A stretch of DNA of 64,000 nt from Mactra quadrangularis (Eukaryota; Mollusca; Bivalvia; Venerida; Mactridae), in assembly GCA_025267735.1 (NCBI GenBank), contig CM046307.1:60631395-60695394 (forward strand). The letters are read 5' to 3'. The position numbers were made by a program, and so were the translations under genes. The stretch's first letter is position 1, and every line of letters starts with the position of its first letter. Of the stretch, positions 13,840-24,879 are shown in pieces. A model generated the notes under the pieces. The model was not told where the DNA came from, ran no database searches, and saw only the letters and a list, made by a program, of their open reading frames with translations.

Positions 13840-14025
13840 ATGAGTTATTTCCAATGTAAATCATATGACTATCAACTTGACTGTGATACTTAGATATTTT
13901 CTGTGATTAATTTTGTGATTATTAACTAAACTGTGATACCTGAATATTTTATGAGATTAAAGTAATTAACAACTTAACTGTGACACTTTAATATTTTATG
14001 TGATTAATTTTGTGATATAGTATTA
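13840..14025. repeat. Tandem ~60-bp repeat in the LINE 3' region
   Basis: About three diverged units with the recurring phrase AACTGTGATAC(C/T)T(A/G)AATATTTT followed by TGTGATTAATTTTGTGAT. It follows the LINE frame directly and may be its 3' untranslated region. A further tail-like stretch (GACAGATAAGACATGGAATA, ATAAAATCGATGATAAAA) ends near 14380. Confidence 0.6.
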
Positions 14026-14141
14026 CATCTATCTGGTGCTTATTATAGATCTATTATAATACATAATGTATTAATTCATTGAAATAGTCTAATTATATTT
14101 ATCTCATTATTAGTTTAATATTGCCTATCTTTGTCACGCAA

Positions 14142-14161
14142 ATTATTATTATTATTATTAA

Positions 14162-14205
<44 letters not shown>

Positions 14206-14245
14206 GCATTATCATTTTTATTATCATTATCATTATTATCATTTT
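14142..14245. repeat. (TTA)n microsatellite
   Basis: TTA/ATT trinucleotide tract with a few ATC interruptions. The poly-Ile frames here are artefacts. Confidence 0.95.
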
Positions 14246-14397
14246 AACCGTATGGAAAATATTCGATTTTATATTTTTTACGAATATTAAAATAGGGAAA
14301 TACTGCATTTCAGTATAAATTATGGAAAATGGCCTTGAAGGACAGATAAGACATGGAATAATAAAATCGATGATAAAATTTAAGTAAAATTACTTAC

Positions 14398-15543
14398 TGA
14401 TAAGACGTCCAGTTATTTCACGATATATACCATGAGGCCATCTTATATCTTTTATAGTTTTAAGTTGTTCCCATACTGTAATATATTTAGTTTAACTTAT
14501 ACAGATCATTTCAGCTTAATTGTTAAACAAGTTTTTCAACTAAGAGCAATTACTCTCGAGTCTCCATTATAGTCTCCAAGTATTGGGCGAGTAGGATGAA
14601 GCGTCTTGCTGAAAGAATCAACTAGAATCAACAAACTTTTTGTTTTAATTTGAATCTAAGTGAAACTCTCTAAAGATTACAAGTTCAACGTCGTATAAAC
14701 TTGACCACTCTCGAAATATTTATAATAGGATCGGCATTATGAAAATTATTTATAACATATACATACATCCATCTTTAATGTACATAAACGACATTATACA
14801 CGTGTACATCTATGTAAGACGCTTTGTTATTTTTGTAATGGTACTACGAGTATTTGTAGTTGAGACTACTGAACTATCTTAAAATCTATGTTATATAAAA
14901 GAGTAACATTAAACTTGGTTTCCGAGGCTTTGGCATATCAGGCACTTAATCTCTTAAATGTGTTGCATTCTCAAAATTCAATTTATTTTGTCACAAACCA
15001 TATAAAAATATATAAAAAACAATCATGGTTCTACGAAAACTTTCATTGAAATTAAAAAATATATTTTTTGTCTCCAAACTTTTAGTGAGTACTACATCAT
15101 TGCAATATTAATGATAGTAATTATTAAAGGTAGTGAAACTTGGTCAACAATAGATGCTGATCGACAGAGACTCCGCTGAACCAACAGGGCAATGATACGC
15201 AGGATGTGTGGGACCAAGCCGCATGATTAGATGTTCACAGAACTACTCTGTGCCAAACTAGTTATTCAGGTGGTTACCGTTGCCCTCCGTGCAAGAAGAC
15301 TAAGGTGGTATGATCATGTGATGCGCTCTTAGGGTGCATCAACTCAATAAAAAACTTGAATACCTCATCCACTGGTAAATGTGGACGGCCAAGAAATCCT
15401 GGTAAGAATGCGTGAAAGCAGATTTGAAGACATGCAACATGTATATCAGTGATCCCCTAGACAGGGTTACTTGGAGGTCAGATGTAAGAAGATCTGCTGT
15501 CTATCCCTGGGACACTGGCAGCAGTTGATAAAAAAAACATCCG

Positions 15544-15610
<67 letters not shown>

Positions 15611-15954
15611 GATTGATGATTGATGATTGATGATTGATTGAATGATAAAACTTACCGTGATGATTTGTCTTACACTCGCTAAATTCTCTCTCACTGCCCG
15701 AGTGATGTTTGAAAAAATAATCTGCAAGATCTGAAATAAATGTTTAAAATTGTTTAATTCATTTTATAAAATAAAGTTCAATTGCAAGCATTTCATTGAG
15801 TAAGGCGCCAATCTATATTAAAGCAGTGCAAAGCCAGTTTAAGTAAAGGTATTAGGTAGGCATATAGACGTTTAAGTATGGTATTTTAAAATAGTAGTAC
15901 AAAACTTACATTTACAGGCTGGGCTATGGTGACAAGTCCAAGTTTCAGAATGAG
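14398..15954 (-). CDS. Three candidate internal exons of the - strand gene
   Basis: 15954-15910: TTTTATTTTAG acceptor, 15 codons (LILKLGLVTIAQPVN), GTAAGT donor, phase 0-0. 15730-15656: ATTTATTTCAG acceptor, 25 codons (ILQIIFSNITRAVRENLASV then RQIIT), GTAAGT donor, phase 0-0, which joins the previous exon in frame. 14475-14398: ATATTACAG acceptor, 25 codons (WEQLKTIKDIRWPHGIYREI then TGRLI), GTAAGT donor, phase 1-1, so one exon is missing between it and 15656. The splice sites are strong. The amphipathic, hydrophobic composition gives no recognisable family. They probably belong with the exons at 5-9.5 kb and 17.5-21.3 kb. Confidence 0.5.
15127..15650 (+). pseudogene. LINE ORF2 C-terminal fragment with (GATT)n tail
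   Basis: Translates, with stops, to the familiar end of LINE reverse transcriptases: ETWSTIDADRQRLRRTNRA, then MIRRMCGTK, then LRARRLRWYDHVMRS and GKCGRPRNPGKNA. It ends in a pure GATT tetranucleotide tract (15543-15640), the usual simple-repeat tail of such elements. 5' truncated and inactive. Confidence 0.8.
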
Positions 15955-16074
15955 CTAAAATAAAAAAGAGATATAGACAACGGTAGATAATTTAAGACAA
16001 TAATGTGCAGGACTTTCTCAGGTTTATGTGTAAATGACTGAGCTTGTAAATAAAACGAAATTGTTAAAGACACG

Positions 16075-16650
16075 TAAAAAAGGGCTGTTTAAAAGTCTGC
16101 TTCCAGAAACATGTTCAGTCGACTTTACGATTATGACGATAACCACTGATCGTTGAAATAATCTTGATTATTATGATTCCTAACAGTACCCATTTACACC
16201 TGAGTGAAGTGGAACAACTGTAGGTAATTTCTTGCTCAATGAAATTAGAGCCGCCCGGCTAGCTCAGTTGGTAGCCCGCAAGTCTACTTTCCTGGGCGGG
16301 CCATACTTACATGGAGCTTGGTCATGAAATTATTTCTACGGCCATTCTCTCTCCTACCAATGATTCTTAATTATGTTGGACAGTTGTCAGTCACTGACGA
16401 AAGTATGCGCTTATTAGTTGGTAAACAGCTTAATCCAGAGGTTTAGCCTTTCCAGGAGGAGTGAGTAGGTCGACTGACTGCCGTTATATAACCTATACAA
16501 TGTATTGCTACGGCGTTAAACCCAACAAAAACAAAACAAACAATCAATGAAATTAGCAGTGCCCCTATAGGGTTCCGAACCCGGGACCTCGCGATCTTTA
16601 AACGCGCGTTCTACCAGTGGACTACTGCTTATACATGACCTGATTATGCA
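16075..16650 (-). mobile_element. tRNA-derived SINE, family 3, split by another SINE
   Basis: On the - strand the tRNA-like head (AGCAGTAGTCCACTGGTAGA with B-box GGTCCCGGGTTCGG) lies at 16555-16645. The body continues at 16075-16248 (CTAATTTCATTGAGCAAG..., ending in AAGCAGACTTTTAAAC). The two halves are separated by the family 1 SINE at 16249-16543. The same family occurs at 25255-25440, 25596-25760 and 28780-29017. Confidence 0.8.
16249..16543 (+). mobile_element. tRNA-derived SINE, family 1, with 13-bp target duplication
   Basis: The head CCCGGCTAGCTCAGTTGGTAG is a tRNA A-box-like start. The body contains TGGAGCTTGGTCATGAAAT and CAGTCACTGAC. The tail is ACGGCGTTAAACCCAACAAA followed by CAAAA-type repeats. 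TCAATGAAATTAG occurs on both sides (16236-16248 and 16544-16556), a 13-bp target duplication typical of LINE-mediated insertion. The unbroken site restores the family 3 SINE. The head does not fold into a complete tRNA. Confidence 0.88.
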
Positions 16651-16800
16651 ATAATTAACAAACAATTATTCGTATACTTGTAAAATAAGCTTTAAATAAT
16701 ACATTGTAGAAACAATTTTATATTGGGCATAATTTTAATTTGATGTCATATTCAATTTCTTCGAGACAGGGTTTTTAGAATGGGAAAGAAATACAGCTGC

Positions 16801-17007
16801 GTGTTCAGTAACGACTGTTTGCTAACGTAACGGGAGCGGGAAAACTCAACCCGAAGACAACTCAACCCGTGCAAAACTCAACTCAAAGTTTGGACAACTC
16901 AATCCGTTAGTAGGGATTGAGTTGTCTCGGGTTGAGTTGTCTTTAGGTTGAGTTGTTCCGACACTTTCGTTACGGAACGTTTTGGAACGTTCAGGATAAC
17001 TGAACAC
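16801..17007. mobile_element. Small foldback element with CAACTCAACCCG repeats
   Basis: Ends GTGTTCAGT and ACTGAACAC form a 9-bp terminal inverted repeat flanked by the 5-bp direct repeat GCTGC (16796-16800 and 17008-17012). The interior has several copies of ACAACTCAACCCG, direct on the left and inverted on the right, around a hairpin (GACAACTCAATCC, 7-nt loop, GGATTGAGTTGTC). No coding capacity. The superfamily is not assigned. Confidence 0.6.
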
Positions 17008-17169
17008 GCTGCAGGTATATACATTCGAAATTTACGAGGCTAAATATGTCATTTATAGCTACACTCAACTTGATATAGAAGAACTATTTAGACTTTCACT
17101 GTCAAATATTAACATCCAATATAATGAATATTTTACACACAGAACTATCGTCCCGACGAACTTCCATTT

Positions 17170-17310
17170 CATATCCAGTGTCATGAAGCAGTTTCATAAA
17201 CATGTAGTAAAAGTAATGAATACATAGACATTTGGGTACCAACTTTTTCGATAGTTTGATTGGAACAATTTGAACATTTGCCAATGTATTCGTTATCATC
17301 CTTATTAGGT
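17170..17310 (-). CDS. Possible exon, two open frames
   Basis: On the - strand, after AATAAG, two frames stay open for about 40 codons or more. One reads DDNEYIGKCSNCSNQTIEKV and is Cys-containing. The other reads PIKLSKKLVPKCLCIHYF and then MKLLHDTGYEMEVRRDDSS before a GTGTGT donor. It lies between two better exons of the - strand gene, but neither phase joins cleanly. It may be exonic or a retroelement remnant. Confidence 0.25.
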
Positions 17311-17520
17311 TTTCCAAAAATTAAAATGTATGTTTATTTATAACATTTCTACCTAAACTGGTGGAAAAGCAGGAAAATATATATATTGGTCTATTTTTGT
17401 ATTTTCTAGTTAATAAACAAAATTATGTATGTATATTTTTATTACAGCTCCTTTGTTACAAAATTCGGGTTGCAAAATTTACATTTATGTCAAGTAATTA
17501 TAAACGTAAACGTTACTTAC

Positions 17521-20500
17521 TCCCGTCATCAACTTTTGGAAATTTGTCTGAACAGTGGCATTCTTGTCCTTGGTTTTTATTGCTCGCGTAGTTATCTGAG
17601 GAAGAAACACCATTACAATTATCTGAGGACAATTAATAAAATTTCTTGTTAAATAAGACTTCTTTTTTATCAATTTCATTTCGGCTGTGGTGCATGTGGT
17701 TTCCGTTTGAATTTCATTCGAGCCCGGTAAAATAACTCAGTTCTAGTTCACAGATTTGGTTCATTTTTTTTCTTCTATAATTTCAAAACACCATTCAATG
17801 TCTGAAATTGTGTCAAAAAAATGATTCTTATCATTTTAAGACATACTGACCTATACGTTGCAAGAAATAATCAATAAAAGTTACAAAAATGAACTAAAAG
17901 TGTCTATTACTAACTATTTTGTTTTTAAAAACTGTTACATGCTTCGCCTGTGGTTCGCCTCGCGTATTTAGAAGAAATCAAAGTATTGAAATACAGAAAG
18001 ACTTTCTTGAAATCTAACAAATCCATACTTAAATTGATATTACTCCTTAAACAGTATATATACAGGAATCAAGCTGTGCAAAAAATGCGGGCGAAATGTT
18101 AATTCTACCCTGTATTACTAGCAAATACTATCAGTTCAAAATACAGAGGATTTATTTTCCTCTTCTTCCCATACACAATCTTGAAGTACAATTTTCCCTG
18201 TTCGCTTTGTCACTTTGCATACAAATTCTGTAGGTATTATAATTATGGTACAATACTGTAAAACAACTTAAACTTCAAGTAATACAATTAATGACCGCAG
18301 CACATTACATTAAATAGCTACAGACACTATCAATACAATATACAAATCATTGTATTGCTCTTACAACATAAACTTCTCAACATGGAATGTAAACCTTTGA
18401 TTTGCTGTGGTTAATATTAAAACTTCATTGATAGGTACATGTATACTGCTTAGTGTGTTAACGAGATTTGACTACGCCTCTTCCACGCGCTAATCAATTG
18501 ATGTAAACACCTGACGGAACTATTTTTATCGCTTAAAACTTGACTGCGTAGTTTATCAGAGACACATGTATCACTCCACAGGTTTAACTGGTCAGGCATT
18601 TGAATCGTCGATAGTTTTTGACTTGTGGTATAACTAAAGCCTTTCGGCGAAATCGCCGAAAGTCTGAAAAAAACAAGACTATTGGTGGACCCCCGATGAA
18701 TCCTTCCGAAATTATTAATTGAATGAATGATGGTGGTGTTCCGAATGTAGTAATGGTATAAGAGGTTCATGAATGTATTACATGTAAGTCAATATAATCA
18801 TGATGCGTGGTAGGAATCATTCTCGTACCCAGAGGCTATCAAGTTTCTCGATACGAGATCGGGTACGAGAATGGGTAGGCTTGTACTATGTTTCAACTTA
18901 CCTGTTAATGAATTAATCAATAATTTGTAACAATCATCACGTTGATCGTATAAAGGTTTGATTAATGACCATACTGAAATTAAAGTGATAGCAATTAGCT
19001 TTATACCTGTTGATACGTAAGTAAAGTCTTCTTATAAATGATTAAATACATGTAGTTATGAAATTGAAAGGTAGTAATGTACGTAGAACAAAAATTAAAT
19101 CATTTTAAGTGTCCAATTGATCAGTTACTCAAAGTGATATCTGACGAACAGTTTATAACATTGTTCCATTGGCAGATAGTGAAACGCTTTATTTGTATAT
19201 AAAGCTATTGCACTTTTTACGTAACTTTATCCAATCAATTGTAACTAAACGCAATTAAATTGTAATGCTCAAATATGTCTGTTCACGAGGTATGGAGAAA
19301 CGAAAGTACGTAAATGCTTTAGGTACATGTATGCAATGGCTTTTAAATGCGAATGAAAATTTAAAACAGATTAGTTTCTGTTTTGCTTGACCCTCATGCT
19401 CACGGACATCTGAGTCAATGGGTGCGTTGCTTAAGCAAATCGCTACATATCGCTTTGTGTCCTGGTACCCAAAATTTGATGTCACACACTCATTCCTTTT
19501 GTTGTAAGAAGGGTACCAGGACACAAAGCGATATGTAGCGATTTGCTTAAGCAACGCACCCAATATCTTATGGACGTCCCTATAAATATACTGAAAGAAA
19601 CTTTTAAGTACCTCGATTCCAGTATTGTAGGAAATGTTTATTCTTCAACATATGTCTGTCTGATCGATGATGGAAATGTGTATGGAACCATACTGGCCTT
19701 TGCTTGCATGGTTTTCATGCTACTTTATCGATGCAAAACCGGTTTACTCGTGCATGCGTTGATATATGAAGATTTTTTATTGCTTTAACAGAAATTATCA
19801 ATTACAAATCTTATCCTGCATTTGACGCATAGGTCTTATGCAACCCTATGACAATTTCTCGTTCTCGTTGCGACATTCAAGCCATTTGTTTTTATTTTTT
19901 GTCGTGCATATCGACACACTAATGATTTTTACCAAAACTGACCAAGTGGAAATTTTGGACGAGAAGCACATGCCCATTTCTGCTTTATAGCACATGCACG
20001 CAAAACCAAAATTTCGACAATTAAAAAGCATGAAAACCACGCAAGCAGACGACACTATAGTCCTATACACTTTCCCATTAACGATCGGACATAAATATAA
20101 ATATAAAAAACAACATTGAAATTAGGGTACTTAGAAGTTTCGTCACGTATAGTTCCTCGTATACATATACGACTATGTGTACGGGGTAATCGTGTTCTTT
20201 GAAAAATTATTATTATTAAAGCATATTTGTGCGTATTTTAACGAGTCCAAAGACTCTGCTAGCAGTGGTAATGACATATCTTCAGCCAATCATATGATGG
20301 ACATTGGACAACCACCATTGAAAACACACAGAACAGAACAAAACCTCTTTTACTCAAATGCAACTCGGCATACACGTAAACAGAAGAGTAGAACGAAACA
20401 TGTCCTACTTGCATAAGAACTATATTACTTGTACCCACAATGACAAAAAATAGAGAGGAAACTTGTATATTTGTGAAGTATACACAACGATGAAACAAAG

Positions 20501-21315
20501 CAAATAATTGATTACTAGATATTTTACCTTCAGTGTCACTGATACATGGTTCACTTTTTAACTTTGTCAATAAATCTGAAAACACAAAGTTACATGTATT
20601 GTTGATACTTGGGGTTACTTTGCATTCAACTATTTCCTGTTTGAAATAATAACAAGTTAATTTATACCCGTCGCTTAAATGAAACAACAAAGCTATATTG
20701 ATCTAAAACATTTACATTTGTATTACTGCTGCTGTTGCTGCTGCGGACAAAGTTAATAGCAATTAGAATTGTTTCATTGTATAAAATGTGCGATATATAC
20801 GGTCAAACATTTACATGTATCGCTAATTTGCACTAACGTATATGTCACACGATGTAGGTATGATAAATTCGACCGAATATGTCACACACATGTGACATTT
20901 ATGTTCTGTGACATATACAGTCTAACAAAGGTATATGATGGAGTACCGTGGGTTTCTGACGATGGTGTTATGGTAAATATGTAACAGAGGTATAATACGG
21001 CACATGTACTCCATTGCCTTCAAGTTATTAGCTTTTATGGCGACGTGGTAGTGTCTGCTTACGACTCGAGAGGTCGTGGGTTCGAATCTCACTTCGGAGC
21101 AATGGATTTTTATCGGGTTACACATATACATAATTACAAGCTACGAAAACAAACTATTTATTTGAGTAAGGAGAAGTAGGCAAACATCTTTACAAAATGC
21201 TTGCATACTTTCTATATGAAGTATAATTGCTAACGATGCCAATGAAAAGTATAAAGGTGATTCTACCTACCAGTATATTGACTTAGTTGGTCACATGGTT
21301 GTGGTGGTTTATGAA
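17521..21315 (-). CDS. Three phase-compatible exons of a Cys-rich ectodomain
   Basis: Read from high to low coordinates. 21315-21271: ATTTTTTGTAG acceptor, HKPPQPCDQLSQYT, GTAGGT donor. 20629-20528: acceptor at GAAATAG, ECKVTPSINNTCNFVF then SDLLTKLKSEPCISDTE, GTAAAA donor. 17622-17521: AATTGTCCTCAG acceptor, NCNGVSSSDNYASNKNQGQ then ECHCSDKFPKVDDG, GTAAGT donor. Every boundary is phase 1, the usual phase for extracellular modules, and the joins give an uninterrupted 82-residue stretch with nine Cys and an N-glycosylation motif (NNT). A fourth possible exon at 18227-18145 (FVCKVTKRTGKIVLQDCVW) has weak splice sites. I infer the ectodomain of the gene that ends near 5.06 kb. Family unknown. 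Confidence 0.45.
17735..17930. repeat. Dispersed ~190-bp repeat, copy 1
   Basis: Shares AGTTCACAGATT(T)GGTT, CTATAATTTCAAAA and AATTGTGTCAAAAA, and further matches, with 63190-63380 in the same orientation. Non-coding; class unknown. Confidence 0.6.
18640..18747 (-). mobile_element. Partial copy of the CATTCGGAAC MITE
   Basis: On the - strand the outer end CATTCGGAACACC at 18747 is followed by sequence aligning to the full copies at 43358 and 53836 (TTTCGGAAGGATTC, GGGTCCACC). The other end is not found. It abuts the palindrome CTTTCGGCGA-AA-TCGCCGAAAG (18641-18662). Confidence 0.6.
19419..19562. repeat. Perfect 52-bp inverted repeat with 40-nt loop
   Basis: The left arm 19419-19470 (starts TGGGTGCGTTGCTTAAGCAA, ends CCTGGTACCC) is exactly the reverse complement of 19511-19562. 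The loop is 19471-19510. No target duplication is evident. It is either a very young foldback/MITE or a hairpin RNA source; the sequence alone does not decide. Confidence 0.9.
19650..20095. repeat. Diverged inverted pair of a ~90-bp repeat
   Basis: The + strand at about 19657-19727 (GATCGATGATGGAAATGTGT, GCATGGTTTTCATGCT) matches the - strand at about 20090-20020 (GATCGTTAATGGGAAAGTGT, GCGTGGTTTTCATGCT). The short similar open frames on opposite strands (FACMVFMLLYRC and SACVVFMLFNCR) come from this duplication and need not be coding. Confidence 0.5.
21036..21120 (+). mobile_element. tRNA-like SINE head
   Basis: GCGACGTGGTAGTGTCTGC followed by the strong B-box GGTCGTGGGTTCGAATCTC and then a GGGTTACACATATACATAAT body. 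The arms do not pair as a complete tRNA. A degraded relative lies at 29655-29740 (AGGTCATGGGGTTTGATTTC ... CAGGTTACATTTACATAATT). Confidence 0.5.
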
Positions 21316-21929
21316 CTACAAAAAATAAATCAACGATAACCATGTTAAAGGGTATACGCCTGTAACACACATTCATGTATTACACATATATTTCAAAAAG
21401 TATAATCATTTATTGGTAAAGCATTCAAATGACCGCAGCAAAATGAAAATTTGTAAAACTAAATGTTTGTGAATTAATACAAATAGTTAATCATCATATC
21501 CATATTTATGGTAGACACACCGAAAATTAATGTGATGCGTAATTTGACAATCTTACGAACCCGCTGTCACATAACATATGGGCCCGAAAATCCGTAAATT
21601 TGATACTTGCACCATCATGTTGTGTTCGTTGATAAGGTATTTTTTCATGTTTGTGAGGAATGAAATAAATGCAATGTTCCGTTTGTTCTGTGATCGACTT
21701 ATTCCGGCAATCGTCGTGATTATTCGACAATTTGTTTTTAAGTTGCTTATAAATACTACAGTATGCTTTTTACGGAATGCTTTTTATTTCAAACTCAGAG
21801 AACAATGGTTATGTAAAATTTACTTACAATCGATAAGAAAACCTGACACACAGTTACATGTTATGATTATAACACAGCCTGAAAATACAACAAATAAAGG
21901 TTATCAGTGGATCTCATTAAAAAAATGAG

Positions 21930-24850
21930 GGCCCGATCAATTGGAAATTCTAATAGTACTTTATAGTGCCGTCAAACCTCTACCTTTTCCATCTATTTAG
22001 GTGCTGTGAGTGAAATAGGTAAGATTTAATACAGCAACAAAATGGCGAAAAATTTGGTCGAAACATGTCAATTCATATTGTGAATGAAATCATTGCCTAG
22101 ATACAAATTGTCAGATTTCTTAATAACTCTTTATTCCGAGAAGTGTGCAAAAATCGTGAGAAATTAGCAATTATCTGTTGCAAATTAAAAATCCAAAATA
22201 AAGTTTGAAATATTTGAATTGATTCAGTTACGACAGAAGCTATCGTTAGTATAACCGTTGATAATTGAAAGATTTGGAACTTATTTTTGGGTTCATCTAA
22301 ACCATCCAAGGCTAGCACTCTCTAAAGTTGATAACAACTGAACGAGAATTGTTTTTTATCAGGTTCGTCACGTCTCTATCTCTTCAACAAACTGGGCACA
22401 TGCGTGTATATTTGTCTTTAAACTGCAGACAGTCAATGGCATTGGTTCTCAAATAGTAAACTATGATTTTCACTTATCCAACTTTTCAATTTGAATAACA
22501 AAATGTCTGCCACCAAACATTGCCATTTGTTCTTATGATAATAGTTAATTTGTTGATTAAAATGTAACTGTGAATCGTTGTTTCATAACCTAATATGTTA
22601 GTTCATGAATAGGTTATTTTGTTATACTTCGGTGAAGCGTTTACCATATTAGCAATAACATTAAACAAGAAATATAGTGGTTACAGCCTACAGGTCTAGA
22701 CTGTTTTTCAAAATAATATTTTTGTTGCATCGTTGATGCAGGACGTACGTACTAAGATGGTTATTACTCGAATTGACCTAAATGTACTAGAATAGCAACA
22801 TTTGGTCAATGATTCAGATACATTCCGCCAAAATTAATGACTTATTTCAAATCTATTTTAATGTAAAGTCATGTATGGTACCCACCAAAGGTTTGGAAGA
22901 CAAAATAAATTTACTACAATTTTTGGATTTTAATAATTATTTTTGTTGAATCATTATTTTTAAATTATTTAAGAATGGTCTGTAATAAAATTATAAAAAC
23001 AAATTTCATGAATGCAACACATTTAAAAGATTCAGCATCTGGCACCCTAAGGCATGCACAACCATGTCTATTGTAATTATTTTCCATAATACATGTATAG
23101 CTTTTATGCAGAGACAGAGATATATCTGATATTCAATTCCCTGCTTTTATGCAATTTTTGTAGTCTCAGTTATAATTATAATGATAACCAACAAATAATG
23201 CAAAGCTACAAAGTATTTCAAAATAAACAGTTAAACCATTTTTTTTAAATAAAAGCTATTCAGTGGGCATACAATCTGAAAAAGTCTCCAAACTTTTGGT
23301 GGGTACTGTAAATGTACAGAAAAGTTCCAATATAAGACCACCATATGGTTATGCCACATGCGGCTTTACAATTTGTAAGTCCCAAATGTGTAACTTGTGT
23401 ATTATCAGTAATAGAAAAAAAATAGATGTTTACCAAAAATCCCGAACAATCTCGGACCCATTGTAATCCAAAAATTGTTATAAGATAAAAACATGTACAC
23501 AAATAAAACATACTACTCCGATCAAGTATGGAAGCACATTAATGCCATGAAATAATCAAGAAGCCACGTTCAAAGTAAGTATTCCATTATAAACAAGATT
23601 CACTAATTTTCTTATACATGTACATGTAGTTGGAATATTTACCCTGTAGTAAAGTCCCCGAGTTCAAGTATCGATGTTGGTTTTTTTTTCAAAATAATTT
23701 TTTTTAAAAATTGCTTTCTAAGTTCATGATACTTAGAACTTTCTTATGCTTATTTCGTGAATAGATCGACATGTTTGTAGTCGTTTAATTATTATAATTA
23801 CAAATGAAAAAATGTTGTTTTTTTACCAAACTCATCGATGTTTATACGTAGCTAAGCTTTATACAGGCCGAACAACAAGTGGCCGATAATTATCAATTGT
23901 TTTAAATAATTTAAGTAAAAACTGATGTCTTTTCTTAATCAGTTATTCAATGGCAGGACTTGACCACCATAGTTGAGTGTAGATAAGAAACAAAAATGCA
24001 AAAAGGTGGTCTGTGTTATGTCTTCTTATCACGTTTTTGACTGTTTGAAAGATAATGCTCTGATTTAAATTAAAATAAATTTGTTTTGAAGTTCAAGTTC
24101 AAAATTAGTGTACAAATAAATGTATTTTAATATTAATTTTTTTTTCTGTAGGCCTAATTCTGGTACTGTAATAAGTTGTTATGTAGAACATTGTCGGAAG
24201 AAATGATGCATGAACAAATGGCAGTATTTTATCTTTAATTATAAGCACAACACTACCAAATATATCATTGCATAGAGTTGACCCGTACGAACCGATATTT
24301 ACCCATACCACAGTCATCGATAGTAACCTCCCCTTTTGTAGAATTTCATTGTTTACATTAGTGATGAAACACTAGGGTTATTGAGTTCTTTCAACAGTAG
24401 ATGGACCTGGTCTTTCTTACAGACTTATCTGGTAAGAAACCCTAATATGATGTGTAGCTTGTAACTATACGAATCACTTATAATTGCATCTTGATTTCGT
24501 AATTTCTATTTTATCACGAATGTGTGTTATTCACAGGCTGTTATTGTACGACTCTTCAAATTTTGTGATGTAGACTATGTTAAGAAGTAACTGAACAAAA
24601 TGATGTCATCATAAATATTATAGAAGGAAAGGTCAACTGAGTGTGACCTGTGATATAAAGTAGCAAGATCTAAAATAAGTCAATGAGTGCACTGGCGGAT
24701 AATTTATGGATAGGGTTTTAATCAGATAGATCTAAAGCCTATTTGATTCCTTTTTCAGAAAATTTGACAAACCGATGTAGTTGGTGATTTATTGTGTGCT
24801 AACAAAGAAGAACGGCATGGTGTTGTTATAATATTGACATCCATTGATAT
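21930..24850. other. Intergenic AT-rich stretch, no gene seen
   Basis: Separates the - strand candidate gene from the + strand EF-hand gene. The short open frames at 22097-22318, 23260-23511 and 24105-24317 lack convincing splice signals. The first exon or promoter of the - strand gene may lie here but could not be recognised. Confidence 0.4.
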
Positions 24851-24879
24851 AAGATTAGGTGACCTTTAATGTAGTAACA

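Noticed and set aside
14099..14318. Poly-Ile open frames
   Set aside because: They come from the TTA/ATT microsatellite.
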